Below are positions 1-10,250 of a stretch of DNA of 64,000 nucleotides, one piece after another. Both the position numbers and the translations under genes were made by a program. Positions within the stretch are counted from its first letter, which is position 1. Each line of letters opens with the position of its first letter. The stretch is from Maylandia zebra (Eukaryota; Chordata; Actinopteri; Cichliformes; Cichlidae). The stretch is taken from positions 23,988,033 through 24,052,032 of the forward strand of contig NC_135170.1 of assembly GCF_041146795.1 (NCBI RefSeq). The letters run 5' to 3'. The notes under the pieces were generated by a model. It saw nothing but the letters and a program-made list of their open reading frames with translations. It was not told the DNA's origin and did no database searches.

Positions 1-171
1 ACTGAAAAAATGTAAAAATGTGGATGTTAAATGCTTTCAGATTCCAAAACTGTAGCTATAATATCGCATGTGTTAAACATCTGCGTGCAAAAAGCTTTCT
101 TTAAGGAATAAAAACGATTGCATACAGTAACTGAGTGCTGAATCATGTAAGAGCGTGAGGATGTTACTAAC

Positions 172-1305
172 CTCCAGACCATTGGCTGGAATGCTCTCCA
201 GCCAGCGATAACATAGAACTCCAATAACACTGACCTTCAACAGCAGGTTCCTGAAAAATAAATGATCAAATACTTTATTATAAATATTTAAACCTTATAA
301 AAATCAAATCACATAACAAAGACAATAATTTTACATCGTGTTGAACTATGTTATTCATTTGAAAACTTCTTTTGCGTGTTTTCCTTTTTTTTTTCCTTAC
401 CTGAAGACAGAGACATAGACACGTGTGCCAGGTGATTCATATTGCTCTGCCCAAACGCACAGGTTGAAGAAGCCAGGGAGTAACAGGTTAATGCCCGACA
501 CCACTGCTGACAAGACCAGCAACTCAGTGTCTTTGGGCAGATTTAAAGTGGTCTAAATCACAATGAAAAATGCAGACCGACAAGTTATAATCAAAACAGG
601 AAATGAAGTTCCGCTTAAACATTATATGCAACTGAAGTGAGATCGTCTTGACAACCATGATATTTAAAAATGAAGTATTGCTATAGTATCAGTAATCCTC
701 TTACACCATCTACCTGCAGTTGTGTTTGACATCATGGGGACGTGTCCAGGTTATACTGGAAGTCAATCTGCAGTTCTCTAACGTTGACTGATTCTGCGTT
801 ATTACTAAAGAACTGTCTTTAGACTTATTCAGAAAGAGAAGAGTGAAATTGGCGACACCGCTTTGAGTATGTACAGTGCTGTGAAAAAGTAGTTGCCCTG
901 TCTTGTTAAATCGTGAATTAACTGTGATGAACCGAATGTTTTAGAAAGCTGAGCCAAGGGTGATATGATCAGCTGTTAGGTTTAGGGGCAATTACTTTTT
1001 CACACATTGTCAGGTAGGTTTTGGCAGCTTTTTTCCCCTAATAAATGAAATAATGTCAAAACTGCATGTTGCATTTACTTTGAAGGTCTGAAACGTGTGC
1101 AATATGCAAAAATCTACGAAATAAGGAAGAGGGCAAGTACTTTTTCACCGCGCTGTATATGCAGGTTTTCAGGACCATCTTGAGCCTTGTGAGTCGTGAG
1201 ATGATAACACAAAAGTTTATTACTTCTATATTATTCCTGTTATTTCTATTATTATTTGTCCTTGCACAGAAAAGCTTTGAAACACCAGTATCTTTTTGGG
1301 GGGGG

Positions 1306-1353
<48 letters not shown>

Positions 1354-3859
1354 GGGGTGGGGGGCGCTTATTATCACACAAAGTAGACAGACAAAGATAT
1401 CAAAAGGTCTAGCAGAAAAGAAGAAGTAGCTAACCACAGTGGGTGGGGAATTAAAATTTACATACTTAAAGTGGTGCTTGACTGTGCATGAATGCTACCA
1501 TTTCCTTTTCCCAACAATGTACCTTGATGTCGATTTTTTTTCCTGACAGGTTGTGCACTCCTATGGTGCCCAAGAAAATGCTTATTAAGCATGCGGTCCA
1601 CGCCAACAGATGAACAATAAGGCGGTGAAGTTGTTGCATGCAGGTCTTTTTGTCTTCTCCCTTGATCATCTCAGACAGCTGCTCCTGTTGGAAAAGCACC
1701 ATTTGTAAACTAAGCCTTTCAAATAGGGTGCTTGTTCTTTTTAAACTAAGGACATGGCCCCGAGGGTGACATAACACGTGAACATGTGATCAGGTTCCTG
1801 TGAGCAAACGATAACCACAAACACTACTATGTGTGATGTCAAACTGACAAAGACTGCTGCAAAAACTGAAATACTTGTTGCTAAGAATCATCAAGAGAGC
1901 ATTCAGTGTAAAGAAACCCTTTTTAAATAACTTGGTTGGTTTGGTCTATTTTAAAAATAATTTCAACAAAACAAGAACCAAAAGAAACGTTTCACGCTTC
2001 AGTGAGTATTCATATAAAGTCGTACTTTGAGCTGAGTGCTGATTTTCTCAGACTGGAGTCTGACAGATATCTTCTTGCTCACTTTAAAGTCCCAGCAAGA
2101 AAAAACTTTCACAGCCAGATTCTTGTTAGATTTGAGGACTTGAAAGTTTTTTCCGAAGGATTTGGACAACCTGTCAAAAAAACCCCAAAAAAAACAGTAT
2201 TAAAAAAAAGACACAACAAAAATAGAATTAAAGCATAAGTAATTGAGTTAGAGTTCAACCTGTACACAAGGATGATGCAGATAATGAAGAGGGTGAAGCC
2301 GATGGTAAAGAAATAGGCTGCTGGCATTCGGTATTGGTCTCCAGGTAACGTTTCACTGGAGTAATAGCCATAAAACATCAAGCTGTCAGAAAAGTAGCCC
2401 TGTCAACGAAAACATTAAAGATAGCTCTGGTTTCTTTGTCGCTGAAATAAGCTTGTAAATACAGCTGGGATATGATGTACAGCCATCTCACCGTGCCCGT
2501 GAGAAGCTCAATACCACTGAAGTCTGCTTTAGGACTAGGAGGAGGGTTGATGCCTTGTGGGATGATTAGGAACAAGCCAGTGATGACAAAGAGGAGAAGG
2601 TTAAGGAACAGGAGTGTTCTCAGAAAAAGGAAGTAGGACAGCACACCGGTTCCGTAACGTCCGCTCAGTGTCTTCAAGGCTGAATGCCACAATTTGAACG
2701 AACTGAAGACGGGCAGGCAGCTAAAGAGGCAGTGGCGCCAAGTCTGAGGGGAAAGGAACATGAGCGTGTCGCCTACACACATGGTGAAATCTTATCACTG
2801 TGTACGCTGTTTGCACTTACCATTGAAATGTACATGCTTAGATGAGTGTAGCAGGGTATATTTCTGCCGATGAATGAACTTTCAGTTTTTAAACTGAAAG
2901 CAACTTTTCTAGAAGAAGATAGGGAGAAAAATGGTGAGACGCCATCCAAATAGATTCTAAGATTCTTGAAGATGACGTAAAGTACTGATTGTGATTTCCA
3001 TTGCACGACTCCTCTGGTCACGCCAGTGGTTTGTGTCTCACATACCGGATTTCGATCTTATCTGCCAAGCTAAGTGGCATTGCTCGCAGCTTGCGGGTGC
3101 CTTCACTCACTGAGAGGCCTTGGAGGCTGGACACCAGCTGGTCCATATTATTTTCAGCGGCGCACAAATTGGAATCTGTGGAATAAGAGAGGTCAGATCT
3201 CACTGTAGTGAGAGGGTTAAAAGTAGAACGAAAACACTTGTTAACACCTGTCAAAAAAATAGCAAATGGCACCTTCAGTGTTGATTTCCTCCGCCTCTGC
3301 CAGAACAGAGGCACCCTGGACTGGTCTGGAGAGGTGAGGAGATTCATGGGATGAGGCCTGATATCGCACTCGCCGGGATTTATTTAATTCTGTGTGGATG
3401 AGGAATTTCGTTTTGAACAAATGTTGCAGTTAACACGTGTGAATAAATCCTAGCAAACATTTAGACAGCACGGAGAGATTTTCCCCTCACCTGCAGTGCG
3501 ACTAGGCATCGAGGCGAGCACCTTTACCGTTGCAGCCGACCAGCCGTGTCTCTGCAGATGGCTGATCTCTTCTCTGTCGTGTGATTCGTCACTCGTGTAA
3601 CTGCTTCTGTTTGACTGTACATCTACGAAATGATAGGTTTTATAGGTTTTATAATCTGTAGATCAAAAATAAAACTACAGATAGAAATTGGATTCTAACA
3701 TTTCGCTGGGGTGTAAACAGCAAACACTGAGTCATTGTACCTGTGCATTCTTTAAAGACTTCCATCTCCAGTATTTCAGGGCAATTTTGGGTGCTGGTTT
3801 CTGGCTCATTGATGGGATTGAAGGAGAAATCCTGAGCTGGTTCTCCATCTGCCAGATTC
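172..3859 (-). CDS. tmc6: tmc6-type transmembrane channel-like protein (EVER1 family), partial at both ends
   Basis: Eleven exons on the minus strand: 3859-3741, 3622-3491, 3368-3273 (acceptor weak, chosen by phase), 3175-3046, 2908-2821, 2743-2492, 2399-2260, 2170-2026, 1684-1523, 552-401 and 250-172. All phases join. The product carries LASMPSRT and [11 protein letters not shown] near the N-terminus. It then has a membrane segment after [19 protein letters not shown], the stretch ELLTGTGYFSD, the conserved [13 protein letters not shown] and a further hydrophobic block ending [18 protein letters not shown]. These match remembered human TMC6 more closely than TMC8. TMC6 is a multipass membrane protein of the endoplasmic reticulum that in mammals acts with TMC8 and CIB1 in keratinocyte antiviral defence. 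The start codon exon (upstream of 3859, must end in phase 2) was not found. The CW-x-VGQE signature lies beyond base 1. Which teleost tmc6 paralogue this is cannot be told. Confidence 0.9.
872..1157. mobile_element. MITE of Tc1/mariner type in a tmc6 intron
   Basis: The left end, TA then CAGTGCTGTGAAAAAGTA, is mirrored by the right end TACTTTTTCACCGCGCTG then TA. This gives imperfect terminal inverted repeats about 28 bp long and a TA target duplication around an element of about 280 bp with no coding capacity. The TA duplication is typical of Tc1/mariner. It lies in the large intron between tmc6 exons 1684-1523 and 552-401. The end sequence resembles a repeat common in fish genomes (recalled, not searched). 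Confidence 0.75.
1307..1348. repeat. (TG)n microsatellite
   Basis: About 20 TG units preceded by a G run, inside the same tmc6 intron as the MITE. The cysteine-valine ORF that crosses it is an artefact of the repeat. Confidence 0.95.
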
Positions 3860-4449
3860 CTACAACAATGAACAGAATAATGACCAAAAGTCCCCAAAAC
3901 CTTTGACCAACATGAAGAGGACTTATAGCTCATGTTGTTTTATATGAATAGCTTTTGGAGTTTTTCTTTGGACATTGGCTGCTTTTTCACTTATTTTCAG
4001 GGGAGTGCTTTTTTCATCTGTTACGCCGCCTAACTCTTAACTTTGCATCATTTATGCATAAAAATGGCCCCTAACTCAAGTGAGGAAACAGCGTTATGTC
4101 TACACATCAAAGACAACTCAGAAAACAACCACGACTGACCATTTTAAATTGTATCTTTAGGCTCTTGTATATTTTAGCTCAAACAGCTATTAGCTGAAAA
4201 CTTAAAAAAGCATATCTTTGCATGTTGGTCAGTGAGTCCTTACGAATTTGAGGAAATTAAACAAGTGGACCACAAAAGAAGAAGCAGCGAGCGTAAAAGG
4301 AAAAGGAAATAATATATACAGCAAATGGACAGGATCTGAAAATCCATAAAAAATAGAAAAAAATTTCGAAGTAAGACCAAAAACAGGACCTAAAAGATGC
4401 ATTCGAAACTTTATTTAATCCATCTTCTATTCACTGAAACCTCATCAGA
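3860..4449. other. Divergent intergenic / upstream tmc6 DNA, no exon recognised
   Basis: This AT-rich stretch lies upstream of the first recognised tmc6 exon. It should hold either the tmc6 start exon or part of a long first intron, but no exon ending in phase 2 with a good donor was convincing. No repeat was recognised here. Confidence 0.4.
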
Positions 4450-4905
4450 AATGTTTTCAGTGTTTGTCCGAGATATGCCAAGTTGCACAAGAAGTGGAGT
4501 GAAAATCAGTGGCAGCAGGTCTGATGGAGCGATGAACCCAGATTGGAAAGTTTTTGGTTCAAATCATGGTTAACATGTACGCAAGACGTAACGACAGAGG
4601 TGCAGATATGAGTGTTTAGAGTTCTAAAACACAGTGGCGGCTCGACCATAGGTTACATTTTTTGTGTTGGGCATTTTGCTAGAATTGATGGAATTACGAA
4701 CACAGTGTCGTCAGGTTTTGATCACCATGCAAAACTGCAATCTGGAAAACCTGTGATTGGCAATGGCTTCATTTTTAAGCACAACAATGCAGTAAAAGCA
4801 GATGTGGATAAAAAAAAGAATAAAAACACAGTAGAAACACTGTCAGTTATAGCCTGGCATCTCCCCATGAGTGTGCGCGTCGTGTTCATCATTTTCACAA
4901 CTTTT
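4450..4905 (+). mobile_element. Decayed Tc1-like transposase fragment
   Basis: Interrupted reading on the plus strand follows a Tc1-type transposase. Around 4490-4520 it reads like KWSENQWQQV followed by SDE. Around 4624-4700 it reads SGGSTIGY then GHFARIDGI. Around 4735-4800 it reads LQSGKPVIGNGFIFKHNNA, corresponding to the catalytic GDGFIFQQDNAP region, and then SVIAWH for the usual MDWPxQSPDLNP. The catalytic NDP/NAP block is altered and stops interrupt it, so it is inactive. No clear terminal repeats were seen. It lies between tmc6 and the first synaptogyrin gene, which are transcribed away from each other. Confidence 0.75.
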
Positions 4906-5110
4906 CATCCACTTGGCAGATGCATTGCAAACGAGATTAACCTGTTCTTTTTTTCACACTAATGCATAGCATGTTGTAAGGCCAGTTTCCACGGCACCTA
5001 CGAGGTGCTTTTCAGCAAGATTGTTCAACAAATCGAAAGTACCCAACTGTAATAGGAAGGCTTTTCTTTTTAACTTAAAACTGTCTGATAGGCAATTTTT
5101 GTGGAGTAAA

Positions 5111-6728
5111 ATGGAAAACACTGGCAATCTACCCTCATTGGATAATGATTCTTTTGATTGGAGGAGATTTATAAAACAGACTGTTTTGCGCACCCTGTGC
5201 TGGGTGAGTGAAATTATATTAGTATCAGAGTTAGCCAGCCACATTACTCACTGCAAAGTAGTGACTAATGCGGGCTTTTAGATATATGTGCTTAAACCTG
5301 TCTACATGAGGCATGAACACCCAGTGTAGACAGGTTTAAACATTTTAATTAAATGTAAATTAAATGTAAACTATGCAACGACCGATAGTAGCAAATAACC
5401 CTGTGTCACCACACTGCCACCTGATGACGAGTGACATGTCTTAAAGGCTTTAAAGTTTTTTGCTCCTGTAGTTGAAATTTACATTTAAAAGTCAGAGAAG
5501 GTGCGCTTCCTTTTTCATAGCACAAAATTTTAAGCAGCATTTTCTCTTAATCATGCAATACTAAGCGTAGCTAATTGACTATATAAAAATAACTTGACAA
5601 CTAAAGATGCAAATCAACACTATCACAAACGAGGAAGTCAATGCTTTAAAGTATTTATATTCATATATTTATTTAGTGTTTGCCGTGGCTGCAGCAGGAG
5701 GAGGTAAAACAGGTGGAAGGTTAGTAGTTTGATTTCTCTCTGCAATCACCGATCTGTAGTCCAGAGCAGTGCCCCACCTACAGGACTATGTGAATATCTT
5801 TTTTCCGGACAAATGTCAAACATGTTTATTTTATGTTTGATATTCTGTGTAGGCAAGCAAGTTGATGTTGACAGAGCTCTACTTCTTCAGAAAGGCGTCT
5901 CTATTTTGTTTTCTTTTTTTAGACTGCTTTCTTGCAATTTCATAATCTTGCAATGTTGCAATGTCATGATCTTGCAACTTCACCCGGGACTGAACCCTGA
6001 GTGTCTCCACTTTGCAGGTATTCGCCATTGTTGTTTTTGGAACCATCTCAGACCAAGGCTACTATAGCCCCACGAGTAAAACAAATGGCACCTGTATGTT
6101 TAACAACAATGAATGCGCATGCAGCTATGCGGTGGGAGTTGGAGTCCTGGCCTTTGTGGCTTGTGTTGTGTTCCCCATCCTGGACGTCATCATTTCAAAG
6201 ATCTCTAGTGCCACAGCGAAAGATCGCATTGTCAAAGGAGATCTGGCCTTCTCCGGTAAGTCAGCTTTAACTGCTATGCCATATAGTTCATTAAAGGAAC
6301 AAAAGAGTACAAAAGAAGGAAGTGCAGCCTGTCATAACTTGAAGCTTTCATCAGCTGTAATCTTTTCCCCTGAATTTGTTTCTCTGCTTTGAATCACCTG
6401 ACAGCGGCTATGACCTTCCTGTGGTTCATCTGTTTCTGTGTCTTGCTCAACCAGTGGACCAGAACTAACTCCGAATATGTCATGGCCGATGCTGCCCGAG
6501 CTGCCGTTGCTTTCTCCTTCTTCTCAATCATCACCTGGGTATGTCTGACATACAACTCACAGTTGGTTTGGAATCTCTTGTGCGAACAATTAATGTACTA
6601 ATTCAAATTTCTCTCAACAGGCTGTTTTGGCGTACGTTGCATACGGAAGGTATAATGTGAACCTGAACACCTGTGAGTGGCTGACTGCTTTATTTCCCAG
6701 AATCATTGGAAATGGAAATTCTGAATAG
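5111..6728 (+). CDS. syngr2-like: Synaptogyrin-2-like tetraspan vesicle protein, tandem copy 1 with a short divergent tail
   Basis: Four exons, 5111-5203, 6018-6255, 6405-6538 and 6621-6728, give 190 residues. Exons 2 and 3 have exactly the lengths of the downstream copy (238 and 134 nt), and all splice sites are intact. The MARVEL four-span core is clear: VFAIVVFGTIS, then CSYAVGVGVLAFVACVVF, then MTFLWFICFCVLLNQW, then AAVAFSFFSIITW and AVLAYVAYGRY. Synaptogyrins sit in small transport vesicles and aid membrane sorting. The tail is odd: the family's Tyr/Pro/Gln-rich C-terminus is replaced by about 18 unrelated residues before a TAG. Homology to copy 2 extends into the 5' flank and intron 1, so the whole gene was duplicated. 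The frame is open throughout, so it is more likely a diverged gene than a pseudogene, though expression is unknown. Confidence 0.82.
5292..5339. repeat. Perfect 15-bp hairpin in intron 1
   Basis: TTAAACCTGTCTACA at 5292-5306 is repeated as its exact reverse complement at 5325-5339, with an 18-nt loop. It lies in intron 1 of synaptogyrin copy 1, just before a stretch that is shared with intron 1 of copy 2 (GTTTAAACATTTTAAT). The corresponding arms are absent from copy 2. Confidence 0.85.
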
Positions 6729-7440
6729 ATGTTCTCTCTCCCACGGTGCCCTCTGTACAGCATAGACTTTGATTGTTCAAACCCCACACAGGTGAGATTT
6801 GGATTCGAGGCAGCAAATATTAACTTTGAGACTGACTTTCAGCAGCCAAACAGATTGGACATGTAGGCTACTAAAAGTAAAACAAAAGGAGCCTGTCTGT
6901 GTTTGTTGTTTATTTACAGTTTACTTCAACCATTTTCAACCAATGAGAAGCTACGTCTGTAAAAGACTTTCCATTTGATTATTTAAAAAAAGTTCAGATT
7001 AGAAAAAGCTCTGCTCCTCAGGCTCGTATGCGTTGTTTGTATCAGCTGTGTAACAAGACATTTTTAAATTGTACTAGAGAAAATGTGTGTTCCTCGTTAG
7101 TCATGGTTAAAACAGACACTCGGCACTCCTCTGGCATTAAACACATCACCTATTATCCCAGGCCTTGAACATGTGAATTATGTGTTTTTATAGGCAAACT
7201 AGTGCATAAATAACATGTTTACAGGAAATACCCTAATCTAATTAATGTTGATTTGTGGTAACAGTTTCATTATGTTTTTTCTCTGACAAACCAAATTAAT
7301 AAACTGCAAACTAGCGTTTAGGTAGCATGTTATTGTGTCTCATTGTCTATTCCCCCTTTTTGCTATTTTTATTTGAAGTGAAGCACTTTGTAATTTTACC
7401 TGGAAAGGTGCTATAGAAATACATCTTTATTACTTACTTA
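6729..7440 (+). other. 3' flank of synaptogyrin copy 1 with poly(A) signal
   Basis: This is probable 3' UTR. An AATAAA lies at 7298-7303, about 570 nt after the stop. At roughly 7375-7440 the text resembles the 3' tail of a teleost retroelement (GCACTTTGTAA, then GGTGCTATAGAAATA, then a run of TTAC units), but it is short and weakly supported. Nothing else was recognised. Confidence 0.5.
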
Positions 7441-7451
7441 CGTCACAGAAA

Positions 7452-7456
<5 letters not shown>

Positions 7457-7540
<84 letters not shown>

Positions 7541-7553
7541 TTTTTTTTTTTTT
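7457..7553. repeat. (AT)n followed by a poly(T) tract
   Basis: About 26 TA units run directly into about 45 bases that are almost all T. This simple sequence lies between the two synaptogyrin genes. Confidence 0.95.
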
Positions 7554-8905
7554 AAAGAGACTTACTCGTAGTCGATATCTGTTTCACAAATGTTCACATT
7601 GTAATCCATGGTTTTTGATGATCACCGTTTATCTCAAACACGACGTCCAAGTCTGCTGTGTAGTGGAGCAGTGCTGTGTTGCACTTCTGAAAATAAACTA
7701 TCTGCAAATGAGTATGATGCTTTATTTTGTCACACTGTCTAACTACTTCTCTGATAACCTCACAGTGTTGCTTTGCTACTTGTGACATCCTGCCACAACC
7801 TTTATCATAGCCGCTGGGGTATTAACAACTTCCTGATTTACGATCTCTTGTTTTTTTCTTTAATCATTTGAATATGAATACAGAGCAAAGAGGAGGAGGT
7901 TAGGTTAGTCTTTCTTGACTCTTTAAAGACATAAATGTTTCCTTTCAGTTGTTTGCTATACCATTTCATGACCATTCTTTGTATGGGGACAAAGTATATG
8001 AATAACTGTAACACAATCACAACAGCAATAATAGAAAATACGTCTAATTCATTTTTTTCCACTGGAAACATTTGTATTTGCATTCAAGACATCTGGAAGA
8101 ATAAGATGAGCATTTTGAGTTATGGTTGACCCTCCAGTGGTCATAATAACAAACTACAACATTATATTAGGAAGCTAAATGAGTTGCAGGAAAAAATATA
8201 CAGGCTTTTGAAATAAAGGCAAAACCAATGTATTGTAGTACTGTATTTCATGCATTTGAGAGTATATGTCATTGTTTCTTGTATAATTATTTTTGTACCA
8301 TTGTTGGCAAATAGTTTGTGCTTTGTAATTTGTTTCAATGTGCGTGACCTTTTGGTTACCTATGAGTGGGTGAGTGAATAGTATTATGATTGGTTACTTC
8401 ATGGTTAAATGGCTATTTCCAGCCCTGTGCTTGTTTTAGAAATGACCGTTCTCACTCTGGTGTAGTGAATTTGAGGGACTAGCACAAACCTTGCAAAAAT
8501 AAGCTAATTATCGAAAGGAAGAGATCAGATGAGAACTGAATGCAGAAGGACAATAAACACACAGCACTGAGGTAATAATGTAATGCTGTACTAAATTCAG
8601 TAACCACTTTAAAGTGATGTCATTACTTCCGTTACAAAGGCGCAAAGGAATAAAACATAAAAATCAAACATGCCTTTTTCTCCTTGTGCGCTTGCACTAC
8701 AGTCAACGGATGGCAAAGGGGAGGAGTGGAGATGTGAACAGTATCTTTATTTTTATTGCACAAAAGCGCAGGAGTATGCATTCGTTTTTGAGTTAAGACC
8801 CCAGCACTGTTCGTTGATGCCAAAGAAGAATATCCAGGCTGCTTGGAGCTGATAGGCAGATAGACTCCTGGTGGTGCTCAAATACTTGCCCTTTTGTTCT
8901 CTTAA
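7554..8905. other. Intergenic DNA between the synaptogyrin copies, no gene recognised
   Basis: The stretch is AT-rich. Two short minus-strand ORFs (7594-7788 and 7838-8083) lie close together, and the second has a hydrophobic segment. Neither matches a family I know, and neither has supporting signals. No repeat was identified with confidence. Confidence 0.5.
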
Positions 8906-9190
8906 GTTCAATTCAGTTTTATTTATATAGCACCAAATCATGACAATTTCCTTTATATTGTAAGGTAAAGACCTGCAATAATAGAGAGAACCCCAAAACA
9001 ATCAGGTGTCTTCTGTCTATTATTATATAACAATCAAAATAGCTAATGATTAAATGCAAAGAGGTGCATGGGTGACTGAAAACGGAAAACTAATTGCATC
9101 GTAGAAAGCCCCCAGCACCCTAGCACTATTGCAGTAGAACTAAGGAAGGGTTCAGGGACACTTGATCCTGCCCTTTCTGCAAAACAGTTT
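8906..9190 (-). repeat. Dispersed teleost repeat, partial
   Basis: It starts TTCAATTCAGTTTTATTTATATAGCACCAAATCA, split here as TTCAATTCAGTTTT and ATATAGCACCAAATC. It continues to AGCCCCCAGCACCC, CTATTGCAGTAGAACTAAGG and GGTTCAGGGACACTTG. I recall this layout, in this order, from a very common fish interspersed repeat. Related pieces occur at 22150-22320 and 40896-41000. Its class is uncertain. Confidence 0.65.
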
Positions 9191-9379
9191 CTTTTTTCAT
9201 CTCAGTGTGAAGTGATAATTTAGTAGAAATCTGTTGATTATGAGTGTTTGTGTGAAATGAAAAAAAAATCAGCATGTAACAGATAAGCAGCTGTGTAAAA
9301 ATTTATTAGATTTTTTTTTTTGATGAGGGATTTTTTTTTGTGCTCATCTGTGGCAAACGTTATTCAAATAACCATTTGT

Positions 9380-10025
9380 TACAACTAAGGTATATAGAAG
9401 AGCACGCAACACTTTGAACCTTGGCATAGATGGGCTACAGTAGGAGAAGACCCCATGGGCATACTGCCAGCTCAGCTAAGAACGTGAGGATGAGGCTACA
9501 ATTTACACAGGCTCAAGAAAACGAGACAGCTGTTACCTGGACTGATGATTCTTGATTTCTGAACATGAAAGCGTCTACCCAGCCTGTCTTGTATCAGTGG
9601 TATAGGCTACTGCCGGTGGTGTAATGGTGTGGGGATATTATTATTTATTTTATTTTTTGTGCAGATTTAGGGCCCCTTAGCAGCAGCTGAGCATCATTTA
9701 AATGCCATAACCTTGCTGACCATGTCCATCCCTTTATGACTACCATCTTCTGACAGGTAAAGGTCAGAAACATCTTAAACTGGTTTCTTTACCTCACATT
9801 CAGTGCTCGACAGTCATTAGATCTTAGCTCAATGAGCACCTTTGGGATGTGTTCGAATCGTTCACATGATTGGTTAATCCGAATCATGGATGTGCAGCTT
9901 GCAAATCTGGAGCCACTGTGTGATGCTATCATGTCAATATGCACTAAAATCTTTTCAGCACCTTGTTGAATCTGCACCATGAAGAATTAAAGCAGTTCTG
10001 GGTGGGAAAAGGGGCCTTGAACACC
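9380..10025 (+). mobile_element. Decayed Tc1-like transposon, family A, 3' part
   Basis: Landmarks run in order as in a common fish Tc1 element: GATGGGCTACAGTAGGAGAAG, then AGGCTACAATTTACACAGGC, GGTGTAATGGTGTGGGGATA, AGGGCCCCTTAGCA, CCATCCCTTTATGACTACC and GAGCACCTTTGGGATGTG. After these come ATCATGGATGTGCAGC, GATGCTATCATGTCAATATG and CAGCACCTTGTTGAATCT. The last blocks encode the HLWDVV and DAIMSIWTK parts of the transposase. There are many breaks and internal losses, and no terminal repeat is left on the right. It lies just upstream of the syngr2 promoter. Confidence 0.85.
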
Positions 10026-10049
10026 AAACACGGTAAAAGCAAGGTTTAC

Positions 10050-10250
10050 ATAATAACACGGCCTCCGTAAGATCCACGGCGTTGAGGAATTAAACTTCCG
10101 GGAGTCCCGTGAACGCATCGCCGCAGGGGCGGCGTTAAAAAAGTTTTGAGGAAGTTTTTTTGACAAATCGAAACTGCCGCAGTCGTGACAGGAAGACTTG
10201 TCAGTTTGTCCTTAAACTGTCTGACTGTCGGGGTTTTCTTCACGGGGAAA
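10050..10250 (+). promoter_or_regulatory. Probable syngr2 promoter and 5' UTR
   Basis: This GC-richer stretch directly precedes the syngr2 start. It holds an ETS-like CTTCCGGG at about 10096, GC-rich CATCGCCGCAGGGGCGGCG, and a TATA-like GTTAAAAAAG near 10134. The part from 10160 onward is clearly related to the 5' flank of copy 1 (ACAAATCGAAA, then GGAAG.CTT, then AAACTGTCTGA). The transcription start itself is not proven. Confidence 0.5.

Noticed and set aside
1159-1437. ORFs with runs of Cys-Val or Thr-His
   Set aside because: They are translations of the (TG)n microsatellite.
5111-6728. Calling synaptogyrin copy 1 a pseudogene
   Set aside because: All four exons are open, splice sites are intact and the core membrane spans are conserved; only the tail is changed.
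6759-6866. Protein-like frame SIDFDCSNPTQVRFGFEAAN after synaptogyrin copy 1, as a possible alternative tail exon
   Set aside because: A possible acceptor precedes it, but joining it to the GTGAGT donor inside exon 4 is out of phase and gives an immediate stop; no similarity to the copy 2 tail.
7838-8083. Minus-strand ORF of 81 codons with a hydrophobic segment, followed by another ORF at 7594-7788; possible small membrane protein gene
   Set aside because: No known family, no splice or promoter support, and AT-rich DNA often gives hydrophobic chance ORFs.
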